From: CADDYT01 sp035294125
GTDB taxonomy: Bacteria; Chloroflexota; Ktedonobacteria; Ktedonobacterales; Ktedonobacteraceae
NCBI GenBank assembly: GCA_035294125.1
Contig: DATGLM010000069.1
Span: forward strand, 1-64,000
Length of the DNA stretch: 64,000 nt
Reading direction: 5' to 3'
The first letter of the stretch is position 1. Every line of letters begins with the position of its first letter. Of the stretch, positions 43,772 through 52,602 are shown one piece after another. The position numbers and the translations under genes are program-made. The notes below the pieces were generated by a model, which had not been told where the DNA came from, made no database searches, and worked only from the letters and a program-made list of their open reading frames with translations.

Positions 43772-44677
43772 ATGGCTCAAATCGAAAGCAGCAGCAAAAC
43801 GGTCCTGCCGGTCGCTGCGCAGGCCGCAGTTCGCCCGACGGCTGCTCGCATCCGCAGAAGCCGGGGCAAGGGCGTCGGCATCTACATCCTGGCCGTACCT
43901 ATTCTGGTAATCATGGTCCTGCCCTACTTCTACCTGCTGGTACAATCGTTCGCGCCCTGGGACCAGGTGGATAAACAGTTCCTCCCCGGCTCATTGAGCT
44001 TGCGCTCCTACGAGTGGATATGGACAGGTGGCGGATTTGGCCTGCCTGAGCCGTGGGTACAGGCATTTTTTAACAGTGTGCTTGTCAGTTCTGCAGACAG
44101 CATCAGCATTGTCGCGGTAGGAGCGATTGTTGGCTATGCCCTCTCGGTGCTGAAGTTTCGCGGCCAGTCGTTGATCAACAACTTCATCCTCTTTCAGATG
44201 TTCTACCCGGCTATCATCCTGCTCGTCCCGACATTCCTGATTATCCGCTACGCCGGGCTGTATAACACTTATTGGGCGATGATTCTCCCACGACTGGTCA
44301 GCCTGTGGGCCATCTTTATGTACACCAGCTTCTTCCGCTCAGTCCCTCACGAGATCATTGAAGCGGCCCGCATCGATGGCGCGAGCGAACTCGGCATCAT
44401 CTTCCGCATCATGATACCCATGTCGCGTTCCATCACCACTGTGATCTTTCTCTTCGTCTTTATGGATCGCTGGACCGAGTTGCTGTGGGACTTGATCGTC
44501 GTGAAGAATCCCTACACGGAAACGCTGAACGTCCTGCTGACCACGCTGTTCGGACCATACGGCTCCTACCCCGGTCCGCTCTACGCGGCGGGCGTGCTGC
44601 TGACGTTCCCAATACTCATCCTCTTTATCATTTTCAGCCGCAACTTCATCAAGGGCGTTCAGATTGTCCTGCGCTAA
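43772..44677 (+). CDS. ABC sugar transporter permease, MalG type
   Basis: 301 residues with about six membrane segments. The EAA loop EAARIDGASELGIIFRIMIP contacts the ATPase. The last segment (TFPILILFIIFSRNFIKG) is typical of the MalG group. ATG 43772 follows a GGGGG run; an in-frame TTG at 43766 is less likely. MalG usually follows MalF in the operon; here it comes first. Confidence 0.92.
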   Translation: MAQIESSSKTVLPVAAQAAVRPTAARIRRSRGKGVGIYILAVPILVIMVLPYFYLLVQSFAPWDQVDKQFLPGSLSLRSYEWIWTGGGFGLPEPWVQAFFNSVLVSSADSISIVAVGAIVGYALSVLKFRGQSLINNFILFQMFYPAIILLVPTFLIIRYAGLYNTYWAMILPRLVSLWAIFMYTSFFRSVPHEIIEAARIDGASELGIIFRIMIPMSRSITTVIFLFVFMDRWTELLWDLIVVKNPYTETLNVLLTTLFGPYGSYPGPLYAAGVLLTFPILILFIIFSRNFIKGVQIVLR

Positions 44678-44708
44678 CGAGAGGCAGGAGAGGAAAGGAG
44701 GCACTATT

Positions 44709-45629
44709 ATGATGGCAGCACGGGCAAACGGGAAGCGGGCGAGTGCAGGGGAGCGGCGCAAGAGAGAAACACAGGGCTGGCTACTGACCAGTCCCTACCT
44801 GATCTTCATGCTCATCTTTTTCCTGATCCCACTACTATGGAGCATCTACCTGGTCTTCCAGCGTTGGGATCTGATCGCGCCCACACCCACTTTTGTTGGG
44901 CTGGCGAATTTTAAGGAAGCATTCACCAGTGCGCGCATCCTGCAAGCCTTTCTGGTGACCTACAAATTCTTGATTCTCTTTGTGCCGGTGGTAATGGCAG
45001 CCTCCATCGCGCTGGCGTTGATCGTTCACAACATCCCGCGTTTCAAGGCGCTTTTTGCCGTGGGCTTCTTCCTGCCTTACCTGGCATCAGGCGTCGTAAT
45101 CTCGCTGGTTGTGCGTGGTATACTGTCCTATAACAGCCCGTTCAATGGCTTGCTGCGCACCGTGTTTGGCACCTCACCGGACTGGCTGGGCAACCCTGTC
45201 CTGGCCATCCTGGTGATTACGTTGATGATCGTCTGGAAGTTCGCGGGTTACTACTCTCTGATCTTCATGGCAGGACTGCAGGGTATTCCAGGCGAACTGT
45301 ATGAGGCGGCGGCAATCGATGGAGCCGGGGCCTGGACACAGTTCTGGCGGGTGACGCTGCCCATGCTCTACCCCGCCATTTACACTGTGCTGATCCTGGC
45401 CGTGGGATTGACCTTCTCCATCTTCACCGAGCCATTTGTGCTGACCAATGGTGGGCCACAGAACGCGACGCTAACATGGCAACTGGAAATCTACTACCAG
45501 GCATTCGAGCAGTTCCGCGCCGGTTATGGCGCGACCGTTGCCCTGCTGAATGCGGCTGTTACACTGATCTCAATCTTGATTATCCGCCGTATCGTCGAAG
45601 CCTGGGGACGCCATTACGGCTGGGATTAA
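44709..45629 (+). CDS. ABC sugar transporter permease, MalF/UgpA type
   Basis: 306 residues with six membrane segments after a basic N-terminus. The EAA loop is YEAAAIDGAGAWTQFWRVTL. AAAGGAGG lies before ATG 44709 (44712 is next to it). Together with the upstream permease it forms the channel; no ATPase gene is present in the locus, so a shared MsmX/UgpC-type ATPase elsewhere is presumed. Confidence 0.92.
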   Translation: MMAARANGKRASAGERRKRETQGWLLTSPYLIFMLIFFLIPLLWSIYLVFQRWDLIAPTPTFVGLANFKEAFTSARILQAFLVTYKFLILFVPVVMAASIALALIVHNIPRFKALFAVGFFLPYLASGVVISLVVRGILSYNSPFNGLLRTVFGTSPDWLGNPVLAILVITLMIVWKFAGYYSLIFMAGLQGIPGELYEAAAIDGAGAWTQFWRVTLPMLYPAIYTVLILAVGLTFSIFTEPFVLTNGGPQNATLTWQLEIYYQAFEQFRAGYGATVALLNAAVTLISILIIRRIVEAWGRHYGWD

Positions 45630-45652
45630 AGAAAAGGAATGTGAGTTATCGT

Positions 45653-46717
45653 ATGGCAGACATCGCAAAACGCTTCGCAAGCAACCCGATTCTGCGCCCA
45701 CAGGATGTGAAACCGAGCCTGGAGGGCTTGCAGGTGGAATGCCTGCTCAATCCAGGAGCATTCCGCTATCAGGGAAAGACCGCGCTGCTGCTGCGCGTGG
45801 CCGAACGCCCACAGCAGAAAGAGGGCATAGTGAGTACGCCCATTCTCGACCCGGAGGCAGCGGGCGGCATACGCATTCTTGAGTTTCGCCGTGACGATCC
45901 CGACCTTATCGATGAGGGCGACCCGCGTGCCTTCAAGTACAAGGGGCAGACCTACCTGACAACCCTTTCGCACCTCAGGCTGGCATGGAGCGAAGATGGC
46001 GTTAACTTCCGCGTCGATGAGTCGCCCACCATGCTGGGCCAGGGTCCGCTTGAGTCTTTCGGCATCGAGGACTGCCGCGTAACCGAGATCGAAGGAACGT
46101 TTTATCTCACCTATACGGCAGTCTCGCCCTATGGCATCGGCGTATCCATGAGCAGTACTACCGACTGGCAGCATTTCACGCATCACGGTATGATTATCCC
46201 GCCAACGAACAAGGACAACGCCCTGTTCCCTGAGAAGATCGGCGACTACTATTACATTCTCCACCGCCCCAGTGGCTTCGGCATTGGTGGCAGCTATATC
46301 TGGCTCAGCCGCTCGCCAGACCTGCTGCACTGGGGCGAGCATACCTGCCTGGCGGTCACTCGCCCCGGCATGTGGGATTCGGCTCGCGTCGGCGCCGGAG
46401 CCTCTCCCGTGCGCACAGCGGCTGGCTGGCTGGAAATCTATCATGGAGCGGACGAGCAGCATCGCTACTGCCTGGGAGCACTGCTGCTCGATGCCGACAA
46501 TCCGGCAAAAGTGCTTGCCAGATCGCGGGAACCGATTATGGAGCCAATTATGGACTACGAGAAGGCTGGCTTCTTCGGCAACGTGGTCTTTACAAACGGC
46601 ATGGTCGTCGATGGAGATCAGATTACCCTCTATTATGGCGCATCGGACGAAGTGGTCTGCGGCGCTACCATCTCTATGCAAGAGATGATACATTTTCAAT
46701 CCCAGATGGGAGGGTGA
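45653..46717 (+). CDS. Glycoside hydrolase family 130 mannosyl phosphorylase
   Basis: 354 residues, five-bladed propeller type. LNPGAFRYQGKTALLLRV, the catalytic-Asp block GIEDCRVTEIEGTFYLTYTA (D140; most relatives have EDPR), NKDNALFPEKIGDYYYILHR and GFFGNVVFTNG are GH130 hallmarks. GH130 enzymes phosphorolyse beta-1,4-mannosides, releasing mannose-1-phosphate. AAAGGAA lies about 13 bp before ATG 45653. Placement behind a sugar permease supports intracellular breakdown of imported mannooligosaccharides. Confidence 0.9.
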   Translation: MADIAKRFASNPILRPQDVKPSLEGLQVECLLNPGAFRYQGKTALLLRVAERPQQKEGIVSTPILDPEAAGGIRILEFRRDDPDLIDEGDPRAFKYKGQTYLTTLSHLRLAWSEDGVNFRVDESPTMLGQGPLESFGIEDCRVTEIEGTFYLTYTAVSPYGIGVSMSSTTDWQHFTHHGMIIPPTNKDNALFPEKIGDYYYILHRPSGFGIGGSYIWLSRSPDLLHWGEHTCLAVTRPGMWDSARVGAGASPVRTAAGWLEIYHGADEQHRYCLGALLLDADNPAKVLARSREPIMEPIMDYEKAGFFGNVVFTNGMVVDGDQITLYYGASDEVVCGATISMQEMIHFQSQMGG

Positions 46718-46815
46718 TAAAGAGCCTGGCGCGCGCCGCTTCTCCCGGAGGAGTCTATCATTAAACGCGAAATAATCAAGAGCAAAGGCATTAGAGCAGT
46801 AGATTGGAGATATTG

Positions 46816-48738
46816 GTGATCGAAAGACCCTTTTTGCAACTTCCTTCTGATACAGAACCGCGAACCTGGCTGGGCGCGAATTTCTGGTCGCGGGTGGGCG
46901 GGCCGCTGATGTGGCGTACCCCTGATATCAATGTCTGGCGGGAGGAATTGCGCGTGCTGCGCGAGCATGGCTTGAACATCACACGCTCGTTTTTCTACTG
47001 GCCGGACTTCATGCCTGCGCCCGATACCATCGATGAAACCTACGTTGCCCGTTACGGACAATTTCTGGATACCTGTCAGGAAGTGGGCATCGCCACCATT
47101 CCCACGTTTATCGTCGGGCATATGTCAGGGGAGAACTGGGATGTAGCATGGCGGGGCGAACGCAATCTTTACTCCGATGGCTGGATGCTCGCGCAGCAGG
47201 CGTTTTTTATTAGAGAACTGGTCAGTCGCTTCAAAGATCATCCTGCCGTCGCGGGCTGGCTGCTCTCCAACGAGGTGCCGATCTATGGTGGGCAGACGAC
47301 GCCGGAGATGGGGCGAAGCTGGGCGCAGTTGCTCACGCAGGCGGTGCGCGCCGCCGGGGCAACACAGCCGGTCTCGACGGGCGACGGAGCATGGGGCATC
47401 GAGGTGACGGGACGTGACAACGGCTTCCGCCTGCGCGAGATTGCCCGCACCGTCGACTTCCTCGGCCCGCACGTCTATCCCCTGAGCAACGATCTCACGC
47501 GCCAGCATCTTACCGCGGCTTTCAACTGCGAACTTTGCCACGTGGGCAAACCCGTCGTGCTGGAGGAATTTGGCGTCACCACCGATTTCACCTCGGAGAA
47601 GCACGCGGGCGACTACTACCGGCAGGTGCTGCATACCTCCCTGCTGGCTGGCTCGGTTGGCTGGATTGCCTGGAACAACACCGATTTTGACCTGACCCAC
47701 CAGGACCCCTATCGCCATCACCCTTTTGAACTCCATTTTGGCATCACAACCACCAACGGCACGCCAAAGGCTCCCCTGCTCGAACTGCAGCAGTTCCGGC
47801 AGGTGCTGGATGAGATCGATATTACCCACTGCCATCGCTCGCCCACGGATATCGCGGTCATTATCTCCTCGTATTTTGATACCGATTACCCCTTTACCTC
47901 ACAGGTTGAACGGCAGACGATGCGTGATATTCTCCTGCAATCCTATGTTGTGACGCGCGAGGCAGATACGGGGGCAGCTTATGTGCGTGAACTGGACGGC
48001 GTCCCACGGGCGAAATTGATCCTGGTGCCATCAACAAAGCAACTGACCAGTCCGACGTGGGAAGAGCTTGAGGCGCGGGCGATAGAGGGAGCGACTGTCT
48101 ACGTCTCCTACTTCCCCGGTTCGGTCCCCGTGCATCGCGGTTCCTGGCACCCGTTCTTCGATACGTTCTTCGGAATCGAACACCAGCTCAGGTACGGCCT
48201 TGTTAACCCCGTTGAGGACGATATCGTCACCTTTGCCTTTAGCAGCGATTTCGGCACTATCGCCGCCGGAGAGCATCTTTCCTTTGTCGCGGCGGGTAAT
48301 GAGAGTGGGCGCGTTTTTCTCCCCTGCATCCCAACGGAGGCCCGCGTCATCGCCACCGACGCCCACAGCCACCCCGCTCTGCTGGAACGAGCCATCGGCA
48401 ATGGCCGCATCGTCCTCTGCACCTACCCGCTTGAATACTTTGCCGCCTCGCGTCCCAACGCCAACCCCGACCACACCTACCAGCTCTACCGGGCGCTGAC
48501 GAAGCTGGCAAAGGTCGAATTGCCGGTCAGCGTCGATAACCCGCTCGTGCTCGCCGACTCGCTCGTCGCCGACGACGGCACGCGCTTCGCCTGGTTCATC
48601 AGCGAGTCCGACCAACCCCTTTCAGTAACTCCTCATCTCAGGAGCGGAAAAGAGTTGGTCGACGTAATAACAGGAGAACATGCTGAATGGACTATCAAAT
48701 TAGCGCCTTTCGGGGTGAAAGTTTATCGGGTTATATAA
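46816..48738 (+). CDS. Clan A glycoside hydrolase, likely beta-mannosidase/beta-galactosidase-like
   Basis: 640 residues, no signal peptide, so cytosolic. The TIM-barrel half has LLSNEVP (acid/base Glu about 153) and VVLEEFGVTT (nucleophile Glu about 250), the clan A arrangement seen in GH5, GH42 and related families. A second half (about 340-640) resembles the flavodoxin-like trimerisation domain of GH42 and a C-terminal beta sandwich. GTG 46816 is favoured by GGAGA 5 bp upstream; TTG 46804 is possible. In context it probably hydrolyses mannosides together with the GH130 enzyme. Confidence 0.8.
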   Translation: MIERPFLQLPSDTEPRTWLGANFWSRVGGPLMWRTPDINVWREELRVLREHGLNITRSFFYWPDFMPAPDTIDETYVARYGQFLDTCQEVGIATIPTFIVGHMSGENWDVAWRGERNLYSDGWMLAQQAFFIRELVSRFKDHPAVAGWLLSNEVPIYGGQTTPEMGRSWAQLLTQAVRAAGATQPVSTGDGAWGIEVTGRDNGFRLREIARTVDFLGPHVYPLSNDLTRQHLTAAFNCELCHVGKPVVLEEFGVTTDFTSEKHAGDYYRQVLHTSLLAGSVGWIAWNNTDFDLTHQDPYRHHPFELHFGITTTNGTPKAPLLELQQFRQVLDEIDITHCHRSPTDIAVIISSYFDTDYPFTSQVERQTMRDILLQSYVVTREADTGAAYVRELDGVPRAKLILVPSTKQLTSPTWEELEARAIEGATVYVSYFPGSVPVHRGSWHPFFDTFFGIEHQLRYGLVNPVEDDIVTFAFSSDFGTIAAGEHLSFVAAGNESGRVFLPCIPTEARVIATDAHSHPALLERAIGNGRIVLCTYPLEYFAASRPNANPDHTYQLYRALTKLAKVELPVSVDNPLVLADSLVADDGTRFAWFISESDQPLSVTPHLRSGKELVDVITGEHAEWTIKLAPFGVKVYRVI

Positions 48739-48771
48739 CAGCACATGCTGCGAAAAAACTGCCCAACACGC

Positions 48772-48850
48772 CATTCTGAGCGCGGCGAAGAATCTGAGGC
48801 TTACCATTGAGCAAAAGGGAGTGCCGAGATTCTTCGCCGCGCTCAGAATG
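48772..48850. repeat. MITE-like repeat, copy D
   Basis: 79 bp with perfect 24-bp terminal inverted repeats starting CATTCTGAG and ending CTCAGAATG. The loop (CTTACCATTGAGCAAAAGGGA) is nearly identical to copy C at 37051. It lies between the glycosidase gene and the HD gene, both +. Confidence 0.88.
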
Positions 48851-48937
48851 ACACGAGAGAGTTTTTTTAATGGATGGACAAATGTCCTGTCTTTCTGCTA
48901 CAATCGGGTCGCAAGCATACGAGAATAGAAACGGGTT

Positions 48938-50398
48938 ATGAGCATACAAGAAGAGCAACCTGCACCCCCTCGCACGAGGCGACAGGCAGCGGGTCGTCAG
49001 AAGGAGGCAAGGGCGGGGGATGTAGTGCAGCCGCCGCTTCAACGTCACTGGCAGGACTCTGCCAGTGGCTTTCCCTTGTTACCTGATGAACAGCCCGTGA
49101 CGACGGTGCGCGACAGCCTGTACGATCTGATCCCACTTGGCCCGCGCGAGGTGAAGTTGATCGGCTCCGCCCCCTTCCTGCGCTTGCAGAAGGTCAAGCA
49201 GCTTGGCTTCGTCTACCGCATCTGGCCTGGCGCGACGCACACGCGCTACGAGCACAGCCTCGGCGTCTACCACCTCGCGGTGCGGGCGCTGCGGGCGCTT
49301 TGGCTGCGCGGTGACGAGGGCGGCTTAACGGGCATCTCCACCAGCAGTGTACAGACGCTGGTGGTCGCGGCCCTGCTGCACGATATCGGACACTACCCCT
49401 TCTCGCACACCATTGAGGAGCTTGACTATCCCATTATCCCGCACGAGAAGGTGGGGCGCTCGATCATTGAGAACAGTGAGATCGCCACCATTCTGGAAAA
49501 CGATTATCACCTCTCGCCAGAGCGTGTGGCCGATTTCATCGATCCTCCCAAAAACAAGGTCCTCCACCCCGATGACGAACTGCTGAACTACCTGCTCAGC
49601 GGCGCGCTCGACGTGGATAAGCTAGACTATCTGCCGCGTGACGCCCGCGCCTGTAACGTGCCCTATGGCGGCGTTGACGTGGCACGGCTACAAGGAGCGC
49701 TGCGCATCCACCAGAACGTCAACGGGCAGCGCCGCATCGTCGTGACGCACAAGGGCATCAGCCCCCTCTACTCGCTGATCCACGCGCGACAGGAGATGTT
49801 TGATAATATCTACTGGCATCACACCAGCCGGGCCATGCAGATGATGCTGCTGCGCGCCGTTCATGACGCCCTCGACGCCGGGGCCTTGCAGGCCAAGCAA
49901 CTGATGGGGTTGGATGACGCCTCCCTGCTCGCGCTGCTGGCAAACGAGCGCATGCCGGGCAGCGCGCGGGCGCTGGCAAACGACCTGGAACTGCGCCGCC
50001 CCTATAAAGGCGTAATTGAGGTCAGTCATCTCGCCGGGCGTCTCTTCAAACGGCTGGAAGCGCTCTTCTGGGATGCGCAGCGCCGCAGGCGCGTCGAGCA
50101 GATGCTGGCCGCCGAACTGAGCAGGGCTATGGAAATACAGATCGCCGATTACGAAGTGCTCTTCGACATTCCACGTCCGGAAAAGTGGGAGATGGACGTC
50201 TGGGTCAGCTTCGAGCATCCTCCCGTTGGCATGGATTCTCTGATGACCTGGGTACAGGCCACTGGCCTCCAGCCCGATGACCTTGCCCGCTACGAACTCC
50301 ACCAGCGCCGTATCCGCGTCGTCGTTGCCGAACGCCTGCGCCAACCCCTGCTCGCCCACCGCGACATCCTGCTCTCCCTGTTAGAGGAACTGGTGTAG
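48938..50398 (+). CDS. HD-domain phosphohydrolase (SAMHD1/dGTPase-like)
   Basis: 486 residues, cytosolic. The metal site is complete: HTRYEHSLG (H106), LLHDIGH (H148, D149, H152) and SGALDVDKLDYL (Asp). The region around DARACNVPYGGVD is characteristic of the SAMHD1-like group, which hydrolyses dNTPs or related nucleotides. The N-terminal 55 residues are polar and likely disordered. The ribosome-binding site is weak (AAACGGG). It is convergent with the next gene. Confidence 0.88.
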   Translation: MSIQEEQPAPPRTRRQAAGRQKEARAGDVVQPPLQRHWQDSASGFPLLPDEQPVTTVRDSLYDLIPLGPREVKLIGSAPFLRLQKVKQLGFVYRIWPGATHTRYEHSLGVYHLAVRALRALWLRGDEGGLTGISTSSVQTLVVAALLHDIGHYPFSHTIEELDYPIIPHEKVGRSIIENSEIATILENDYHLSPERVADFIDPPKNKVLHPDDELLNYLLSGALDVDKLDYLPRDARACNVPYGGVDVARLQGALRIHQNVNGQRRIVVTHKGISPLYSLIHARQEMFDNIYWHHTSRAMQMMLLRAVHDALDAGALQAKQLMGLDDASLLALLANERMPGSARALANDLELRRPYKGVIEVSHLAGRLFKRLEALFWDAQRRRRVEQMLAAELSRAMEIQIADYEVLFDIPRPEKWEMDVWVSFEHPPVGMDSLMTWVQATGLQPDDLARYELHQRRIRVVVAERLRQPLLAHRDILLSLLEELV

Positions 50399-50463
50399 CC
50401 TCTTTGCGCTATTTGCTCTCAGCCCTTTCAGGATATCGCCGCGCGCCACATGTTCGATTCCCC

Positions 50464-51411
50464 TTATCGCTTGCGTCTGAGCAAGGCCAACGCGCCGCAG
50501 AAGAGCAACGTAGAGAGACACGAGCCGAGGAGAATAAGCCAGATGCCCTGCTCTAACGCACGCAGTACAGGCCCGGTTCCCATAAAGGCAACACTGTCAC
50601 TCAGACAATCAGGACTCCCGCGCGCTGCCTTACCCCAGCTCCCCGCGTTGGTAGAACCTGGCAAGAGCTGATGCACTCCATGCCCGCTCGTCCCTATTCT
50701 CGCCTGTGAGCTGCCATCTCCAGGCGTCACAATCGGCATCAACGTTGGTGCGGACACAGGAGTATCTGTTGCCACCGGTACCCCAGTCGTTCCGGTCGGC
50801 GTGAGTGTCGGTGTTGGAGTATCCACTGGGGTCGGATTTTCGACAGGTGTCGTTGTTGACGTCGGTGTCACCGTCACTGTTGGCGTCGGCGAAGGTGTCG
50901 TTGTTGGTATGGGTGTCGGTGTCGCCGTTGGTATGGGTGTCAGTGTCGCCGTTGGTATTGTCGTTGGCATTACTGTCGGCGCGAGCGTTGGTGTCGGCCT
51001 CGGCTGCGGGCGCGGCGTAGAGGTGGCTTTCACGGTTGGAGTTACACGCGGCCCTCCCTGACCAGGAGTTCCTGTTGACCGACGGGGAAAGGTGTTTCCT
51101 CCCTTATTCCGCGCTCCGGCTGTCGCGGTCTTGTCGGGCAGCGGGGTCAGCAAACATGGGGTTGTTGTCGCTGCCGGTGCCACGGTTGGACCGGTAGCAG
51201 GAGGGCGGGCGGAAGCCGTCAGAGAAGCGCTATTGACAAACGTTCTCCGGTTCTGCGGCGGCCCTCCATGGGCAAGGTCGAACAACAAAGAGACGCCAGA
51301 TGTAATCAGAAGTAGGGATATGCTGATGCAAATGAGAATAAAAGCGAAGAATACGCCAATGCTGCGGCCACCGTATCCTCTATTCCAGAGCGCCATCAAT
51401 GTATCGATCAT
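50464..51411 (-). CDS. Membrane protein with long Thr/Pro-rich low-complexity stalk
   Basis: 315 residues. A first membrane segment (about 18-44) and a last one (about 288-308) flank an extracytoplasmic region made mostly of Thr-Pro repeats (about 85-225, for example TPTPIPTTTPSPTPTVTVT), which suggests an extended, probably O-glycosylated stalk. The C-terminus RRKR is cytosolic. The start overlaps the stop of the preceding PH-like gene (ATGA), so the two are translationally coupled. No enzyme domain is seen. Confidence 0.75.
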   Translation of the reverse strand: MIDTLMALWNRGYGGRSIGVFFAFILICISISLLLITSGVSLLFDLAHGGPPQNRRTFVNSASLTASARPPATGPTVAPAATTTPCLLTPLPDKTATAGARNKGGNTFPRRSTGTPGQGGPRVTPTVKATSTPRPQPRPTPTLAPTVMPTTIPTATLTPIPTATPTPIPTTTPSPTPTVTVTPTSTTTPVENPTPVDTPTPTLTPTGTTGVPVATDTPVSAPTLMPIVTPGDGSSQARIGTSGHGVHQLLPGSTNAGSWGKAARGSPDCLSDSVAFMGTGPVLRALEQGIWLILLGSCLSTLLFCGALALLRRKR

Positions 51412-52433
51412 TCACTTCCTCCCACTTCCTGTGACAGTGCATCCACCACGCTCTCCGGCTTCATCTCAGACATATCCTCTACGCTCTCCACGCCTTTCAC
51501 ACACCCACCACCCTCCACCGCTTCCAGACACCTTGTCTCAGCGCGCTGCTCCTGCCATCTCTCCTGAAAATCCTCTGTATCTCTCAGGCGCATACGCATG
51601 CGCTCCATACGCCAGTTGCGCCTGTTTAAACCGTCAGTTTCGATCTCGTCCTCCTCCGCCGACCTTTCTTTCAGATGGCCGGTAGTGCCTTGCTCTGGAG
51701 AGAGTCCTTCATCGCCGGTGACACGCTCCAATGCCGATGGTCTGCTCTCCTGCTCCCAGCGTGCCAGAATCGTTTCCAGGTAGTGCGCGCATTCCTCAGG
51801 CTTGCGTATCTCGAAAATCTCGCGCCGACTGCGATAATCCGTCTGCACAGCAATTGCGCCGTGCAGACGCGAGAAGCGTAAGAGGTGCGCGTAATCGACA
51901 ACAACCTGGCTCTTGCGCCCGATATAGATCATGCGCCGGTTCGTCAAAATGAGTGTGCCCTGATCTCTGGCAGGATAGGTGACGCGGCTTTCCTCACCGA
52001 TAGGCTCTCCACAGAGTGCCGCCTTGCTGCTGTAATATGCTTTCTCGCCGGGGAGCAAGCGCACGGGCACAGGAATAGAAGGCAGCGACCCTCCCGACAG
52101 CTTTCCGGCGCGCCGCCGCACTGCTTTGCCGGGCAAGGTTGGCTGCTCCAGGGAAGCCAGAGAAATTTCTTGCCGACACCATGCAGAGAGGTATTCCAGC
52201 ACAGCGCGCGCATCATCGAACGAGGCAATGCCGCGCAAAACCACCTTCTTCCTCCCAAACCACAACTCAAGACGGGCCGAAGGAATGCCCATCGTCGTGC
52301 GAAAAGTGGGGCGAATGCGAGTGAGTGCGCTGAGAGCATAAGGCACCCCATTAACGTCCAGATAATCTGCATAGAGCCGGAACACGCGGCCCCATCCGAA
52401 GGCGCACTCAGCTAACGGCAGGTCTTTTCCCAT
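51408..52433 (-). CDS. Tandem PH/GRAM-like domain protein
   Basis: 341 residues, soluble. Residues about 20-95 (YADYLDVNGVPYALSALTRI, LELWFGRKKVVLRGIASFDD) and 130-225 (LPGEKAYYSSKAALCGEP, LILTNRRMIYIGRKSQVV) look like two PH-like beta barrels; the second matches the bacterial GRAM/PH pattern around NRR. The C-terminal 110 residues are charged and likely disordered. ATG 52433 follows GGGGAGG with 9-nt spacing. It is cotranscribed with the stalk protein and may bind the membrane there. Confidence 0.65.
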   Translation of the reverse strand: MGKDLPLAECAFGWGRVFRLYADYLDVNGVPYALSALTRIRPTFRTTMGIPSARLELWFGRKKVVLRGIASFDDARAVLEYLSAWCRQEISLASLEQPTLPGKAVRRRAGKLSGGSLPSIPVPVRLLPGEKAYYSSKAALCGEPIGEESRVTYPARDQGTLILTNRRMIYIGRKSQVVVDYAHLLRFSRLHGAIAVQTDYRSRREIFEIRKPEECAHYLETILARWEQESRPSALERVTGDEGLSPEQGTTGHLKERSAEEDEIETDGLNRRNWRMERMRMRLRDTEDFQERWQEQRAETRCLEAVEGGGCVKGVESVEDMSEMKPESVVDALSQEVGGSE

Positions 52434-52569
52434 CTCAACTATCCTCCCCACCATATATATCGAATAAGCTACTTGCTTCCATACATAGAGACGGATAACA
52501 AAAGCCGATGTAACGAGTATTGATATATTTAACGATATAAATACTCTATATCAGAACGAAGGCGGCGAA

Positions 52570-52596
52570 CAGGCCAACCGCAAAGGGGTCGGCCTG
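52570..52596 (-). terminator. Hairpin after the transglutaminase gene
   Basis: CAGGCCAACC (52570-52579) pairs with GGTCGGCCTG (52587-52596) with one mismatch around a 7-nt loop. It is just downstream of the transglutaminase gene on the - strand, and its core resembles the hairpin at 5107-5152. No good T tract follows. Confidence 0.5.
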
Positions 52597-52602
52597 GGGT
52601 GG

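Noticed and set aside
50800..51020. Direct-repeat tract suggestive of a CRISPR-like array
   Set aside because: Irregular short in-frame Thr/Pro codon repeats, no constant repeat with unique spacers.
50801..51061. Gly/Val repeat open frame on the + strand
   Set aside because: Antisense of the Thr/Pro stalk; the repeats come from low-complexity DNA.
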